Below are positions 41,537-64,000 of a DNA stretch of 64,000 bases, piece by piece. The notes below the pieces were generated by a model, which saw only the letters and a program-made list of their open reading frames with translations, searched no databases and was not told the DNA's origin. Origin of the DNA: Litomosoides sigmodontis (taxonomy: Eukaryota > Nematoda > Chromadorea > Rhabditida > Onchocercidae); assembly GCA_963070105.1 (NCBI GenBank), contig OY718807.1, positions 3,755,001 through 3,819,000 of the forward strand. The letters run 5' to 3'. The position numbers were made by a program, and so were the translations under genes. How positions within the stretch are numbered: position 1 is the first letter of the stretch; each line of letters starts with the position of its first letter.

Positions 41537-42993
41537 TTAACATTGCAAAGATGGTGATAATTGCGGTGCCAAAATGTGATTGTAATTGCTAAGACGTAGC
41601 GGTTTCCTTGTTCCAGTTGTTGTTAGCCATTGATAGCATTTAAATATCACAAATAAAAACCAAACATTGAAGGTAATTGATAGAAGTAAACCGATTAGCG
41701 ATGAAATTGCAAGCAATGCACTTGCTAAAAAAAGAACCTTAATTTTAAATGTTAAATGATTAAATAAATATTTCAACGTATATGCCTCATTTTGGAACTC
41801 ACTCTACCCTATTGCTACTGTGTTAAAGTTTCAGGATAGATGATTTCAAAGAATTAAAAACTTACAATTTTGAAGTACCTCGTTGGTTCGTGACAAATTG
41901 AGAATGTCCGCTATTGAAATAACAATTTTCGCCGAAAATTCGCTATCGTTTATTAATCCAACCAATGTGAAAATGAATAAAATAATTAATGCCAAACACC
42001 ATGCTAGCTGAAAGATCGATAGTGCGATCAGATTATCAGGTCACTGACACGTAACATTTCACTTCGTATGGGTTCGTATACATCACTTCTACGACATTTG
42101 CAGATATTTTTAGACTCAATCTGTTGGAGGAGAAGTGAGAAAGATTATCCAATTGGACAATTCGAAGCAGAAGAAGAAGCATTTCCAAATTAACTCTAAC
42201 TTGTAGGGCATTTGTGCTACTTTCTCTGCTAATGTTTACAGTCATTTTTTAATAGTAAGTTAAATAAACTTTTTCACAAATTACAAGAATTAGTGTCTTT
42301 CAAATTCGAACCTAAAATGCGTAGAATTTAAAGATCTGAAAAAAGAGTAGCTAACAGTGAAGTAAACGTAAGGCTTCAAAAAATTAGGCCGTCCACGCAA
42401 CACTCCATAAAGTAGCGATATAATTGAAACTAAGTCGATGAGAATGAGGCAGAAATCGAAACAGAAATGACGTGATGCTCGATTGACGCCAAACCAAAAT
42501 AACGCTCCATTAATTAATGTTGCCAGCAATGCTAGCGTACCGGCCGTAATTGTGCCGTGCTGAAGTTTCAGGGTAAATTATTGGAAGAGATACGGGTAGG
42601 TTTGAATCGAATTCAAAATTTTCCTCATGGAATGCAATTTTCATTTCATTGACCTCTTCCAATAGGTGCTAAAAATGGAATGTCACGGAGAAAGAAGACA
42701 TGAAGGTATACATGTATATTTCTATAAATTTAATTTTAAAACAATATTTAAAAAATTCCACATGTACTTACAGCTAATGAGGAAATATTTTAAATTCAAA
42801 TAAATTAAACCAATCAGCTCAGTAAGCAAACGGTGCTAATTATGATGATAATTATTCACTTTAATTGTGAAATGCGTGAATTTAAAAGTTTTCATTTTGA
42901 TGGATTATAATCTGACCAGTGTTTTTGACTGTCAAAAATCGTTCTAAGAACCTTTATGTGAAGCAATCCGCAGCAACAACGATCCGATGTCAT
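41537..42993 (-). CDS. LAPTM4/DUF7027-like four-pass membrane protein
   Basis: Four exons join with matching phases to 191 residues: 42993-42952, 42559-42356, 42007-41866, 41724-41537 (TAA). The N-terminus MTSDRCCCGLLHIK-HGTITAG has the Cys cluster, His and Gly-Thr-Ile that open LAPTM4-type and nematode DUF7027 proteins. Hydrophobic segments follow: TLALLATLINGALFWFG, FCLILIDLVSIISLLYG, WCLALIILFIFTLVGLI and SALLAISSLIGLLLSI running on to FNVWFLFVIFKCYQWL, giving four membrane passes. The tail is short and polar (APQLSPSLQC). LAPTM4 proteins sit in late endosomes and lysosomes; that location is known for the family, not shown here. A possible extra 5' exon (ATGTGGAAAG before GTAAGTTA, near 43464-43473) would add a few residues in frame. 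No sorting motif is obvious. Confidence 0.75.
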
Positions 42994-45900
42994 GCTTAAT
43001 GCTTATCAATGAGGCCAGCTTGCAAGTCGATGTTTATCAATGAGACCAATTACTCCTTTGCTAATATTCCCATCTGCAAGGAAAGAAAATTTGAAAGTTG
43101 TGGAAAAGCATTTGTTAGCTAATAATTGCAAAAAAGAGATATTAAACGATTTAAGGCAACAATTCTGATTGCATTCATAATTGATAATTGTCATTTCTGA
43201 TAAAATTTGACAAATTTTTGCGGGAACTATTAGCTGATATACGAAATTTAACAAATTTCATTTTTAAAAGATGCAAATTAGTTTTGCTTCTTCGGGCACA
43301 TTTAATAAGCTATTAATTGTATTAACATTTAACTGAATTCAACTGAGCCCATTTAATGCCTAATTTTAAAAATTTGACAAAACAGAGGAGAGGTAGGTGG
43401 AAAAATAACTAGTGAAAGTAATCATTGAATTAGGAAATCGTCGAATTAGATAGTATAACTTACCTTTCCACATGCTTAATAAGAGGGGTATGGTGTAAAT
43501 GAGGAATTTAGAGGAAAAGCTAAAATAATGAAAAGTTATAAGCTATTGATTTCTATGAGCTATTACATCGTGCAAGTAAACTGATCTGTTAGCACTTTTA
43601 CTCAATAATTTCCACAGAATGCAAGCTACTCTTATCGTTTGTACATGCTTCGCTGATCATTAGTGATCTGATCAACTGGGAATGCCTCATCTAAATTAAT
43701 CGATTAAATTTTACAATCTGAAAATTAGCTGTTGAAAATTGTTTTCTTCATAGCATACTAATCACTATTGAATTATAACAACAGCAACAACTTTCAGTCA
43801 TCTCATTATCTTAATCAGCGTATTACCAGTACGCAAATGCTATCAGTGTTATCAGTACGTGAAATTATTGTGCTTAAATTGTAGAGTTATTTTAGAAAAG
43901 ATGAAACTTTGCCTTAGCATATTTAAAATCTTTGTTTTTTAACTGAAAGGAAGAGAAGAGATAGAGGAAGTGGGGAAGGAAATTTGCATTTGGTGGGTTG
44001 CTTATCAGTTGAGATGGGGGAACGAAAGGGAAATGGAATTGGAATGTTTGGAAAAATTTTATTTTCAAATCAAAAATTTTAATTAACTAATGCATATATT
44101 ATACAGCTATAAATTCTTTCTTCTTCCTTCTCCTCCTACGTTCCCATACTTTGGCGAAGTTTGTCTCTCCGAAAACTTTCAATGCTTTTTTTTTAACGAA
44201 TCAATTATTACAATCATAATTTGCAGGATAGAAGCAATCAATACAATCAATAATTCAGTGAACACAAAATTTTCAAATTAAATTTCCGCTAAAGATATTT
44301 GTGCCATTATCGTCCACAGGAAGAAAAACGTTGAAACCTGATATTAGCAAACAATAGGATATAATACATTTCAGATCTTTAAGGGAGAGAGAGAGAGAGA
44401 AAGAGAGGGAACAAGCTTTAAACAACTGTAATAATAACCAAATGAAATGAAATGAAAATGAAATAGCTGAACGGATCTAGCAACGTCTTGCAGGTGTTCT
44501 CTTCTTGCAATGGATCGTTTTACGGAGAGTGAGGTGGTAAAATGGATCGCTTCCGATATTTGAATAAAACATAAATAGTGAGAATTGTACATGGAAGTTT
44601 ATTGCTAAGAGTTCTCCACCTTTTGCACCTGTTGCATCTGTCTGATCAAAACTTCGCTTCTAAAAAGCAAACAGTGAATGACAATTTTCTTCGAGCATTC
44701 AAAAGTTTCCATAATTAAAAATTTTGTTGTTTCACAGCTTAGGAAGCTCGACGCATAGTTCAGGGAATATTCGATTCTAATAAGTTAAGAAATTTTAAGT
44801 GACGTTTAGGAATAATTTGCAAGTTGAAATATTCGTAACTTGCAACTTTGTAAGTAGTGGAATGAGTCATTAGGGACATATTTTAAATTGTTTCCAATGA
44901 AATTTGATGCTAAAGAATTTACAATGAATGAAAATTTCCCAGAAAATTATTACAGTTAATGTTTAAACTTTTAATTGAAATTATTCACATTTCTGAATTC
45001 AAACAATACACAAAAGTTGCATGATTATATTACTTAGTAAAGAAAACAGCTAATTTTGAAATCAGTAAAAACATGTTATGAATTTCTAACGTATGTAGTT
45101 AGCTATTGGCGCAATTATCTCAGATGAATTTTGTTGGAAAAAAAAGAACGCTTATGAATGAAACCGTTCATCTATTTTGCATAAATATAAATGACTTGTG
45201 GAAGAAGAAATACGAGGGTCATCTATGATTGTAAGTCAGCAAACACCACTCAATTATTACAACTGGTTCTGAGCGCAAAAATTTGAAACAAATTTGAGAT
45301 TACAATTAATTTATAATTCAAGTTGTTGTAAATTGAATTGATGACTCATGTGAAATCTTTTGTGATAACTGTTCAACGACAATTTATTCGATGATGCCTT
45401 AACGAGTAAATGGATCCGGATGGTGCAGATGCGGATGCATTAGCAGAAGTTTCAAGGAGCACCGAAAATGCTGATTGATTCCTGTTTTGGCACCTTCAAC
45501 CGGTTAATGAAACTCCCAGGACACTAACTTGCTGTTAGATGATGTGCTTCTTTAATGGCCAATTTTAAATTGAGAATTTGCATTGTTTTGCTTTTACTAT
45601 TACTATTACTAAGTTATTTACACAGACAGACCAATTGATTTCTGTTAGCTTTGCTAACTTTCCATTGACCAGAAGTTTCTGCAACGCTCCGCGACAAATT
45701 GCACATTTGCGCCTTGTAAACTTGCGCTTTCATGATTTAGCTCATTTCATTTAGTGCGTTATCCCTAAATTAACTAACCTATTTAACAATTATTATATCA
45801 TATCAATTCATTTGCACTTTAAAAATTCATTTGTGTTTTTTCTTATGAAAATTTTCACTTGACCAATGGAACAGGATGATAATAAAGGAAGCACTGCGCA

Positions 45901-48900
45901 CAAATAATTTTTTAATTCAAAAATTTTCCGCACTAAATTGAATTCTAATTTTATTTGATGAAATTGATTGCAGAGATTCGAAGTAGTAACTTGAAAATTG
46001 AAAGAAAAAATCGTTACGGGTTGTTTGAAATTTGTTTAGCCACGTGGGTTGGATTGACGTGTAAGTAAATTTTCATTTCAATCGGTCCACAAACATGTAA
46101 TGCGATCGGCGCAGCAAGCGCATTTGCACAAGCAACCCTACTCCTCGGACATCTGAACCTACGACTGATCATCATTTCTTGTGCAACAACAATGAAGTAA
46201 GTGCTTTGACAACAGTGACAGCTACTAAATTCAACTTTGCCCAATTGCTTCAAAAGTTGAAAAGTGAAATGTAAAAATTGTTAAACTATCGGAGTAGAAT
46301 GTTTGGACATGTAAGGTCATTGTGGGAGTGACAGGACATGCTAAATTATGATTGAATGATACTAGAAATTATTCGCATTATCGACTTGATCTCTAGATTA
46401 TACTTGTGTTCGTGCAAGAATTTCAAATGAACTTTCATTTTTTCTTCAACTTTTATTTTCAACTTTTTTTCAACTTCCGTCGTTTCACCGCTGACTGCTG
46501 CAGTGATGTTTGCTTTTTAATTCTCTTTCATTTTAAATATTTCCGAAATTTACACAACATTGGTTGCATTACCTCAAAATCAACCGTCTGCGCATTTTCG
46601 AGTTATTCTGAAGTATGGCGTAACATGCCTGCATAGTATTCCGCAAGAGGCATTAAATAATTCAACGATTGCAAACGTCGTCGTCGTCGTAGATGTAAGC
46701 AGGTAGGAGCAGTAACAATGGATGGATGATCATCAGAACTAATACAAAGGTAAAATGTCCTCTGGAAACAATTATCGTGCACCTGGCATGTATGTGAGTT
46801 TTTTTTTCCTGTTCAAATCAGTTTAATTTTTAAAAATTATAAAGAAAATTTTGCTTATTCCACGATAATTGAATAATTCATTAATTGCAAATGTCACGCT
46901 TCTAAACCATAAATTGTTTTTTTTCTTATACACAACACGTCATTAGCGTGCCCATAATTGCAGCTGCAATTGCAGCCGTCCACGGCTCTCAGCACTGTGA
47001 CAATTGCGCCACTGCATGACAATTCTTGCATTCAAACTCCATTATCACAATCAATTATTTACTAAGGAATAAACACTTCTTTTCTGATATGCATGCGTTG
47101 CGTGCCTTGTATGTATCTATGCGTGTATGCGTGTGCGCGTGCGTGTGCGTGTGTTGTGTGTTGTGTGTTTTCAGTTGCATTTTCCGTCCTTATAAAATGT
47201 TATTGTCACACATTCCATACATTTCTCTTCATTCCTACAACCATTCCATTCAAATGGACTGACATGTAACATGCATATATATGTGGTATATCTATAGCTT
47301 TACACATATGTATTTGACGTAGACACACGCACGCACAAACAGGTATGCCTGTGTAAAAAGGAATAATAGACTTATCAGATATAAGCCAAGGAAGTTTTTT
47401 GAAAAAGTTAAAATTTCCATCAACTTCTTCAATCTCTCTCTCTCTCTCTCTCTCTTTCTTGCTTGTATCCTGCTTTTTTCATTCTGCTCAATTCCGCCTC
47501 TGCTTTTTCACATTGTTCAATTGCGCCTCTCTCGCTCATTTGTTAAAGTGTAAACGACATATATATGGCATTTAGTGAAGTGTTCGGATGGGTGGAAATT
47601 ATCCGTGGAAAAATGAGATAGACTGATTGATAGATGCAATAATTTCAATTATATCATTGCTAATTTCATAAATTTGAAAATGCAACGCTAACTATCCAAC
47701 GTTTAGACTAAATATTAGAGTTGATTTTTCCGCCGAAATGCACACGTGCATGATTGCGGTGCACGATGTGTGATCAGTCAGGCAGATCAATGGATCATAA
47801 ATGATTTGCATCAAATAGACTATGTCATTTACACTAATCCTCCTCCATGTATGTTTTAACTGAAATTGCTACAGTTCATCATGAAATGAGCGTTTACAGT
47901 CAAGTTACCTTGCAACCTTATCATCAATTAAACGCACCTGAAAGGAAGGATCTGATAAGGCCTGTTTTTCTTTGAACTCAACTAAACTTATTATTCGCTG
48001 ATGTCTGATAGTTTTAAAGAAAACGAAAAGCTACCCTATGAATCGCTCTGTAACAAATTCTTGCAATGAATTCTTCAATTAACCTTTTCACTCTCGTTCA
48101 CTTTAGCAACAACTAATCGGGTAGGGTCAGTCGCTCTCGTCTCTCAGATGTGCCATTTCAACCGGTCATGCATGCCATGCTAGCACTTACCAGTTGCAAG
48201 ACCCGAAAGAGACCGGAAACTGACAGATGGATGGATGGATATTCTTGTGAACGAACCTGTTTTGTTCGATGAAATGCGTGTGTATGGGAGCAGGGAGCAG
48301 CTGAAGTGCACTGTGCAACAATGTTTTAAAACGTCGTTGTTGAGAAGTTTTTCAACGACGTACAACAATCGGAGAAAGAGCCGAAGGACCGACCGGAAGT
48401 TCCCTCTGTTCATCAAACATCTGTCCAGAAGGTGCCTCCCCCTCCTCCTCCTCCTCCTCCCCCTCCTCCCCCTCCTCCCCCTCCTCCCCCTCCTCCTTCT
48501 CCTCTCATTTCCTTCCTATCGGACGGATGCTGTTTTCTTCTACCTGCGGCAAACAGCCCACCACCATTTCTCCTCTTTTTCCTGTTTTTCATGCAATTTA
48601 TACTTCTACACGTACTGCAACTATGCTTATAATGTCAGCTGTACCACCGCATTCTCCTACGATTCTTTAGCACTATAAGCAGTAGCAGTAGTAACAGTTA
48701 AGCAAGCGTACGTGTAAACACGCTATCCACATCTTCTCTTTGTGCACTTGGCGTGATCGCCGACTGTTCCATTAAGCGATTAAGTGTAACTTCGAAACTG
48801 TTGAATATTTGAAGTGCTACTACCACTCTCTCCTCTTTCACGATGTCCTCGCATCTTAGCTATTATATTCGATAGCTTGTAATTTCAATTCTCAGAAACG

Positions 48901-51701
48901 TCTACCAGTGAAAGATTCCAGATATTGTCACGTGGACACCGATATGTTCCATATAAAATACTTCTTATCCATCCATCCCGTGCTTTTTACATACAAGAGC
49001 TGAGGGACACTTCACAATTCAACAATGCTGTCAGATAATGCAAAAAAGTGGCTTGTTGATGAAGTCATATGCGTGAAAAAAAAATCACACGTTTAGTTGA
49101 GGTAAGGAATACGTGAGGAGCAGTTAAATTCGTGGTAGTTCCTCTCGCGGCTCATTTCTTCCAATTCAATGATGGCTTATTTTCATAAGCATAGGGCATA
49201 GGGATTGCATCGAAAGCAGAATTGTGCTGAGGGATTTCATTTCAGGTGATTGAGGAAGTCAATTAATTCATTTTTCCCAATTGTCTTTTGCTCCTGAGAA
49301 AGGAAAATAATTAGCTAGACTGACTAACCGCAAGATGAAGATCTCCACCGATTTTTCTCTTTTTTACCGCCATCATCATATTTGATGAGGTGCATTTCAG
49401 TTCTAAAGCTTATAAAATCAGTAGTGCTGCTGAGAGGATGAAAGATTGTTGTTGATGGAAGAAGAGAAATTCCATTTCGAGTTAAATGATTGGAACTACC
49501 TTAGGAGATTATTAATTATACTTGGAAGAAAAGCAATTAAAAATGTACCAGGAAAGTATGTGGCACAAAGGAAGCGAAAGCGCAGTAATACGAGTGATAA
49601 ATTGTTAAATACTTCAGAAGGTGATACAATACGCCCCAGCTGCTGCAACCCGCAAACCAACCAACAACCATCCATCCCTGTTTTAACCCTTTCCGCCTAG
49701 CTTACTATGCATTCATCATTTACATCATACATCATACGTTTGTGTAGTCATCTTTAAACAGATCTCTTCACTTTCCCCACCATTATCAACCATTTTCTAC
49801 GGACGACATTCGTCATGCAAACCAACCTATCATTTGTCAAATGCGCCGCTTCCTGGAAGTTAAATTGATGTGATTATTTTAGGACACTCATTCATTCATC
49901 CCTCCTCCTCCTCCCTTTTACTCACACAATCACTTCCTTCCTCCTACTCCACCCGCAATCAGCGTCAGATGCGGAGAAGTCAGAAATCAGATTTGTAAAC
50001 AGCGTTGTTTATTATAATATTGGCAATTTCAATTAAGCTTAATATTTCCACTCACCCTATCTTGCGTTATCACCCCCGCTTTCCTCTCTGCCTCCCTCCC
50101 TCTCTCTCTCTCCCTCTCTCCTTCTCTCCCTCTATCACTCTCAACATTTTGTCATTATTTGGTAAAATTTCACACTGTTATTCTTCACCCATCACAGCAT
50201 ATCAGCTGATAAAATCCTATCCTTCCAGTCCTTTCTAGGAATCATTTTCAGCTGAATTGAAATGTAAATTAGTCACCGATATCGATCGCTATTCGCTGTT
50301 TGGATTGATGCAATGCTACATTTTGTTGCACCGTCCGTTCCTGTACAATTACATTACAATACAGAAGGATCACAATGAATTAACAGTTTCAATTTCGGGT
50401 AATCCTGGTCGACCCACATGTTCCCCCGTACTTCAGTGATTAACGTCAATCCCATTTGCCTTCATTTTTTTCCTGAAAATTGAAGCAATCTACAGATATT
50501 AGCATAAATAATCTTCCGCTTCTGCACATAAATAAAATTTTAATTGATTGTTAAAATTTTTCGCCACCTGCACATGCACCAACGCCATGAAAACTGTCAT
50601 CACTGTCGTTCGCCATCAGCCGCCACTATCAACATTATCATAACCTGAATCATCATTGTTATTAACAAATATGTTCATCAACTCTTCAATGTTATCATTA
50701 TCACTAGTGCAATCGCTGTGAGCTTCCTTATCTCTTACCGATAGCCTACATCTGCTTCATCTCATTATTTTTTGAAATTTTTTTTTTGCTACACAGTTGT
50801 TTTTCTTCCTCAATTTTTTAATTGAGAGAGAATTGAGAACATTTCATGTGTGCTTCCAAATAAGTACATAATTAATCATATTAATAATTTAATATTTTGA
50901 AAAATTTTAAACGCGTGACAAGCGGTATGCCTGAAGAGTAATGGTAAAACTAATTAATTAATCAACCAATTAACTCAGTGAAACAATAAATATTAATTAA
51001 TTAATTCCTCAAATTTTTTTTCCCTTCTGTTTACATAAATTAATTTTAGATAACTTTACAAATTTACTGTGAGATTTTAGTGAAACAGTGCAGTAGTGCA
51101 AAATAGGTAGTTGTTGTGTTGTAAGAATAATTTTATAGTTGCATGAATAAGTAAGTATTAACAGTGCTGATTGATAAATGTCGGAATTTGGGCCCACCCA
51201 CGTAAACAGGTCCTTTTTTTTGTACCAAAAAGCAGAGAGTGCCTTCTGCGTGCTCTGTTAAAGTAAAACAGTGAGTGTTATTGTATTGGAATGTTGTATG
51301 AGCAAGGAACAGTCACACCGCGCTGTTGTGGCGATGGCAATTACGAGAGGAAAATGGGGTACAGGCCTTTCGGTGGTACACGTAGCGGCGATTTGGAAAG
51401 GAATGAAGTAGTAGTGAGTGGGAGAAGGAACGCAAAACGGAAGCCTTTTTGAAGTGGGAAGAAATTTGCTAGTCAAATCGATACCTTCCTTTCTCGCAAT
51501 CACACAACGCAATCAGATCAATCATTCATGGCTCGAATACAATCGTCAAACGATCAACGTGTACTACCGAACCGAACCCAACCATCGAAAACAAACACCC
51601 TGGAAGTTAGTGAAGGGAACTCAGTCGACCGGCCAACTTTCATGACAATGTCAACAGCAACAGCAGTAGCAGTAATGTAGCAAAACCTAATATGCTAGAC
51701 C

Positions 51702-51736
<35 letters not shown>

Positions 51737-53819
51737 TCTCCATGATAATATCAGCAATTCCCGCGAATTTCCGGTTTCTTCACGCTCGAAAGGAAAATAA
51801 TAAGAAAATTTTGATGGAAGAAATACTCCCTCTCTCTCTTTATCATTTAATATATCATCATTATGAAACGAACTAACTGAATTCATTTTCTTCATGTCTC
51901 ATTTACTTGGTGATTGAGTGATTGTTTCGGACGGATGGAATATCATTTCATTTTATTGAAATGACCAACTGTTGAATTACTTTCCTTCCTCTCTCTTTCT
52001 CTCTCCTCTCTCTCTCTCTCTCTTCATTGTGTTTCCCAACAATGACATGACGAAGAGAAGAAGTGCTTTTGTTCATCAAATAAACTCATTCCTCTCCTAC
52101 TTCACTTTTTCTGGATGCGAAATTTAGTCTGACAATGATATGATGATGATGGTGATGATGATCTATCTGAGTGTTGTTCCATTTTGCACTTCACTTTTAA
52201 CACATTCCACTCTGCCTATCCAAGACCGAAAATTTACTCCAATCAGAAAATGGACATACTTTTTGGAAGAGACGATCAATCAAACTTGAAAAACCTGGCA
52301 GTCTTACTGATTCACTTCCTCTAACAGTGATAGTGTGATGGATCAATTGAATTTACAGAATGAAACAATCAATGAGAAGTGATTTTTGAAATTTCAAAAT
52401 ATATAAATTCCTTATTTCGCATAACACTTAGCATCACATCGAATAATTCATTCGTCGCTAGCGCTCTGTTACTTCCATTGATAATTGAACATTTTCCGTT
52501 AAATTTCTCCGCAAACGAATAACTTTTGTTGCATTAAAAAAATATATATTTATAAAATTTCACGCATTGGTGAATTTCCCAACTTTTTATGTCGCAATAG
52601 GAATGCTAATTTGATAATTCCACGTTACACTCTCGTTGAAAGGTTTTTTTTTCGTTTTATGTTTGTACTGCTAGGAATGACGAACGGTACATTCAATGAA
52701 GGTCTGTCTGTCTCTCTCCCTCTCACCCTCTCTCTCTTTCTTTGGAAGAAGACGAAATTCGATGTAAAAGTAAACTTTATACTATGCATGAAGTTCTGTT
52801 AATGTTATTTTGTGGGAAATGTGCTCTATCTTATTGAATTTGAGTCCTGTCATTTGATATGCAAATTTCTGCCAGACTATATGGTGCCAGGTATGAGCTT
52901 ACAGATCAGTAAAAATAATTCTTTTCTCTCGCACCGCAACAGCGCGTTCCATTAATGAATGTTCCGGTCGAGAAAGTGTAATGAAATCTGCTTTTTTTTG
53001 ACGGTAAAGAATTCAAAATTGATTTTGTATCTTTTTTTTTTTTGTTACCATCCATCTTCCAACCATTCCATTAAAATTTCTTCGTCATCATTTCCAGTTT
53101 TCCAAACTTCTTTGTTGTCATGTCCAGCTATACATCAATTTTTTCTATATCTTTTCACAGATTTCACATTCTCTGAGGTTTTTTTTTCCTTTCTGCTTCA
53201 AAGCTTCAGAAGGTTGAATGTTTCAGGCGGAAGTCCAACCACTGAGGTTATTGTTACTCTTATTATGTGTTGAGATACGGCTCACTCCATTCTGGCCTTC
53301 ACTTATCTGCTCAGTGTCAAATCCATCCAGGTTGCTGAAGTTGCTCAGCTTTCTTAGCTTTCTTTACATTTTTCGAATCGATGCTGCACCTGTAATTAAT
53401 TGTGAATACAAAATTGAACTGTTAATTAATTAATTTGTAATTTCGAATGTTAGGAATGTGTCCGTTCTCATGCCAGTAATTGATTTTATCTCAACATTTA
53501 CTCTTAGCAAAAATTTCTATCAGTAATGATGCATATAAGTCTTAACTCCATTAGCGGTATTAATAATTGTGCAAAGTTCGAGTACAGTTTCTCATTTTCA
53601 ATTTCATTAATTTCGATTATATTCAGGAAATTTTCCCCTCACCCATTAATAAATTTTTGGCATTTCATAAGTATGGAACTATCGATTATGTCTTTCCGAT
53701 ACAATTCTTTGCTTTTTTTTCTTTTGTTACTTTATTCATTCAAGCAATAATTGAAATTGATAATATTGCGAATTTCAATTTTTATTTTTGAATTTTCATT
53801 ACAATCGTCATCGTCTGCA
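42994..53819. other. 10.8 kb stretch with no resolved gene
   Basis: No conserved protein domain seen. It holds many CT/GA tracts (44390, 47432, 50098, 51706, 51991, 52709), a GT/GC repeat near 47113-47170 and a CCT repeat at 48436-48500. Coding-like segments that I could not assemble are at 46040-46203 and 49449-49700 (84-codon plus-strand frame, MEEEKFHFELNDW...). No tRNA or rRNA is visible. Confidence 0.5.
48436..48500. repeat. CCT/CCCCCT repeat
   Basis: About 65 bp of pyrimidine-only CCTCCC units. Yields poly-Leu and poly-Pro shadow frames. Confidence 0.95.
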
Positions 53820-53828
53820 AATTTACAG
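53820..53828 (+). promoter_or_regulatory. gap-1: Probable spliced-leader or cis 3' splice site of the RasGAP gene
   Basis: The sequence aatttacag lies 17 nt before an in-frame ATG. With no upstream coding exon found, this fits an SL acceptor with a short 5' UTR. A cis acceptor for an unseen upstream exon (phase 1) remains possible. Confidence 0.5.
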
Positions 53829-53845
53829 GTAATACTTGTTATGTA

Positions 53846-64000
<10,155 letters not shown>

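Noticed and set aside
49449..49700. 84-codon plus-strand frame MEEEKFHFELNDW...
   Set aside because: Plausible composition with a basic patch, but no homology or splice signal; left as unassigned.

Overview
The window reads as nuclear DNA of a nematode. It is AT-rich and the genes have many short exons. Introns run from GTAAG/GTTTGT-type donors to TTTNCAG/TTTTAG acceptors, two genes start just behind what look like spliced-leader acceptors, and simple repeats are abundant. The genes recognised are animal signalling genes with nematode-style architecture. A clade III (spirurid/filarial-type) worm is a guess from intron size and base composition only.

Layout, left to right. 177-2262 (minus): a poorly resolved small membrane-protein locus with two candidate terminal transmembrane exons. 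2343-14365 (minus): a complete MIG-15 / Misshapen-TNIK-type Ste20 kinase gene of about 25 exons, with kinase domain, low-complexity linker and CNH domain. 14.4-24.3 kb: no gene found, microsatellites and a 1.05 kb AT-only tandem array. 24315-27025 (minus): an alpha carbonic anhydrase with all three zinc histidines, first exon not found. 29928-30285 (minus): a possible small Cys-motif ORF interrupted by a frameshift. 30608-33728 (minus): a compact Btz/CASC3-type protein (exon-junction complex). 33.7-39.8 kb: no gene found, about 940 bp of pure TAA repeat. 39867-40413 (plus): a two-exon gene that looks like an undescribed neuropeptide precursor. 41537-42993 (minus): a four-exon LAPTM4/DUF7027-like tetraspanning membrane protein. 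43-53.8 kb: no resolved gene. 53846 to the window end (plus): a GAP1-family RasGAP (two C2 domains, then the GAP domain), cut off at the right edge.

Functionally the window holds two signalling regulators (a Ste20/MAP4K and a Ras GAP), an mRNA-metabolism factor, a CO2/pH enzyme, an endolysosomal-type membrane protein and a probable peptide hormone precursor. The strongest novel item is that precursor: signal peptide, four Lys-Arg sites and three 12-residue repeats sharing the core WTxLEPSVRF, with DNA differences between repeats mostly synonymous in this frame only.

Three otherwise coding stretches (mig-15 exon 8, the left membrane gene and the 30 kb ORF) each look one base too long. Either the sequence carries single-base errors or some of these are decayed genes.
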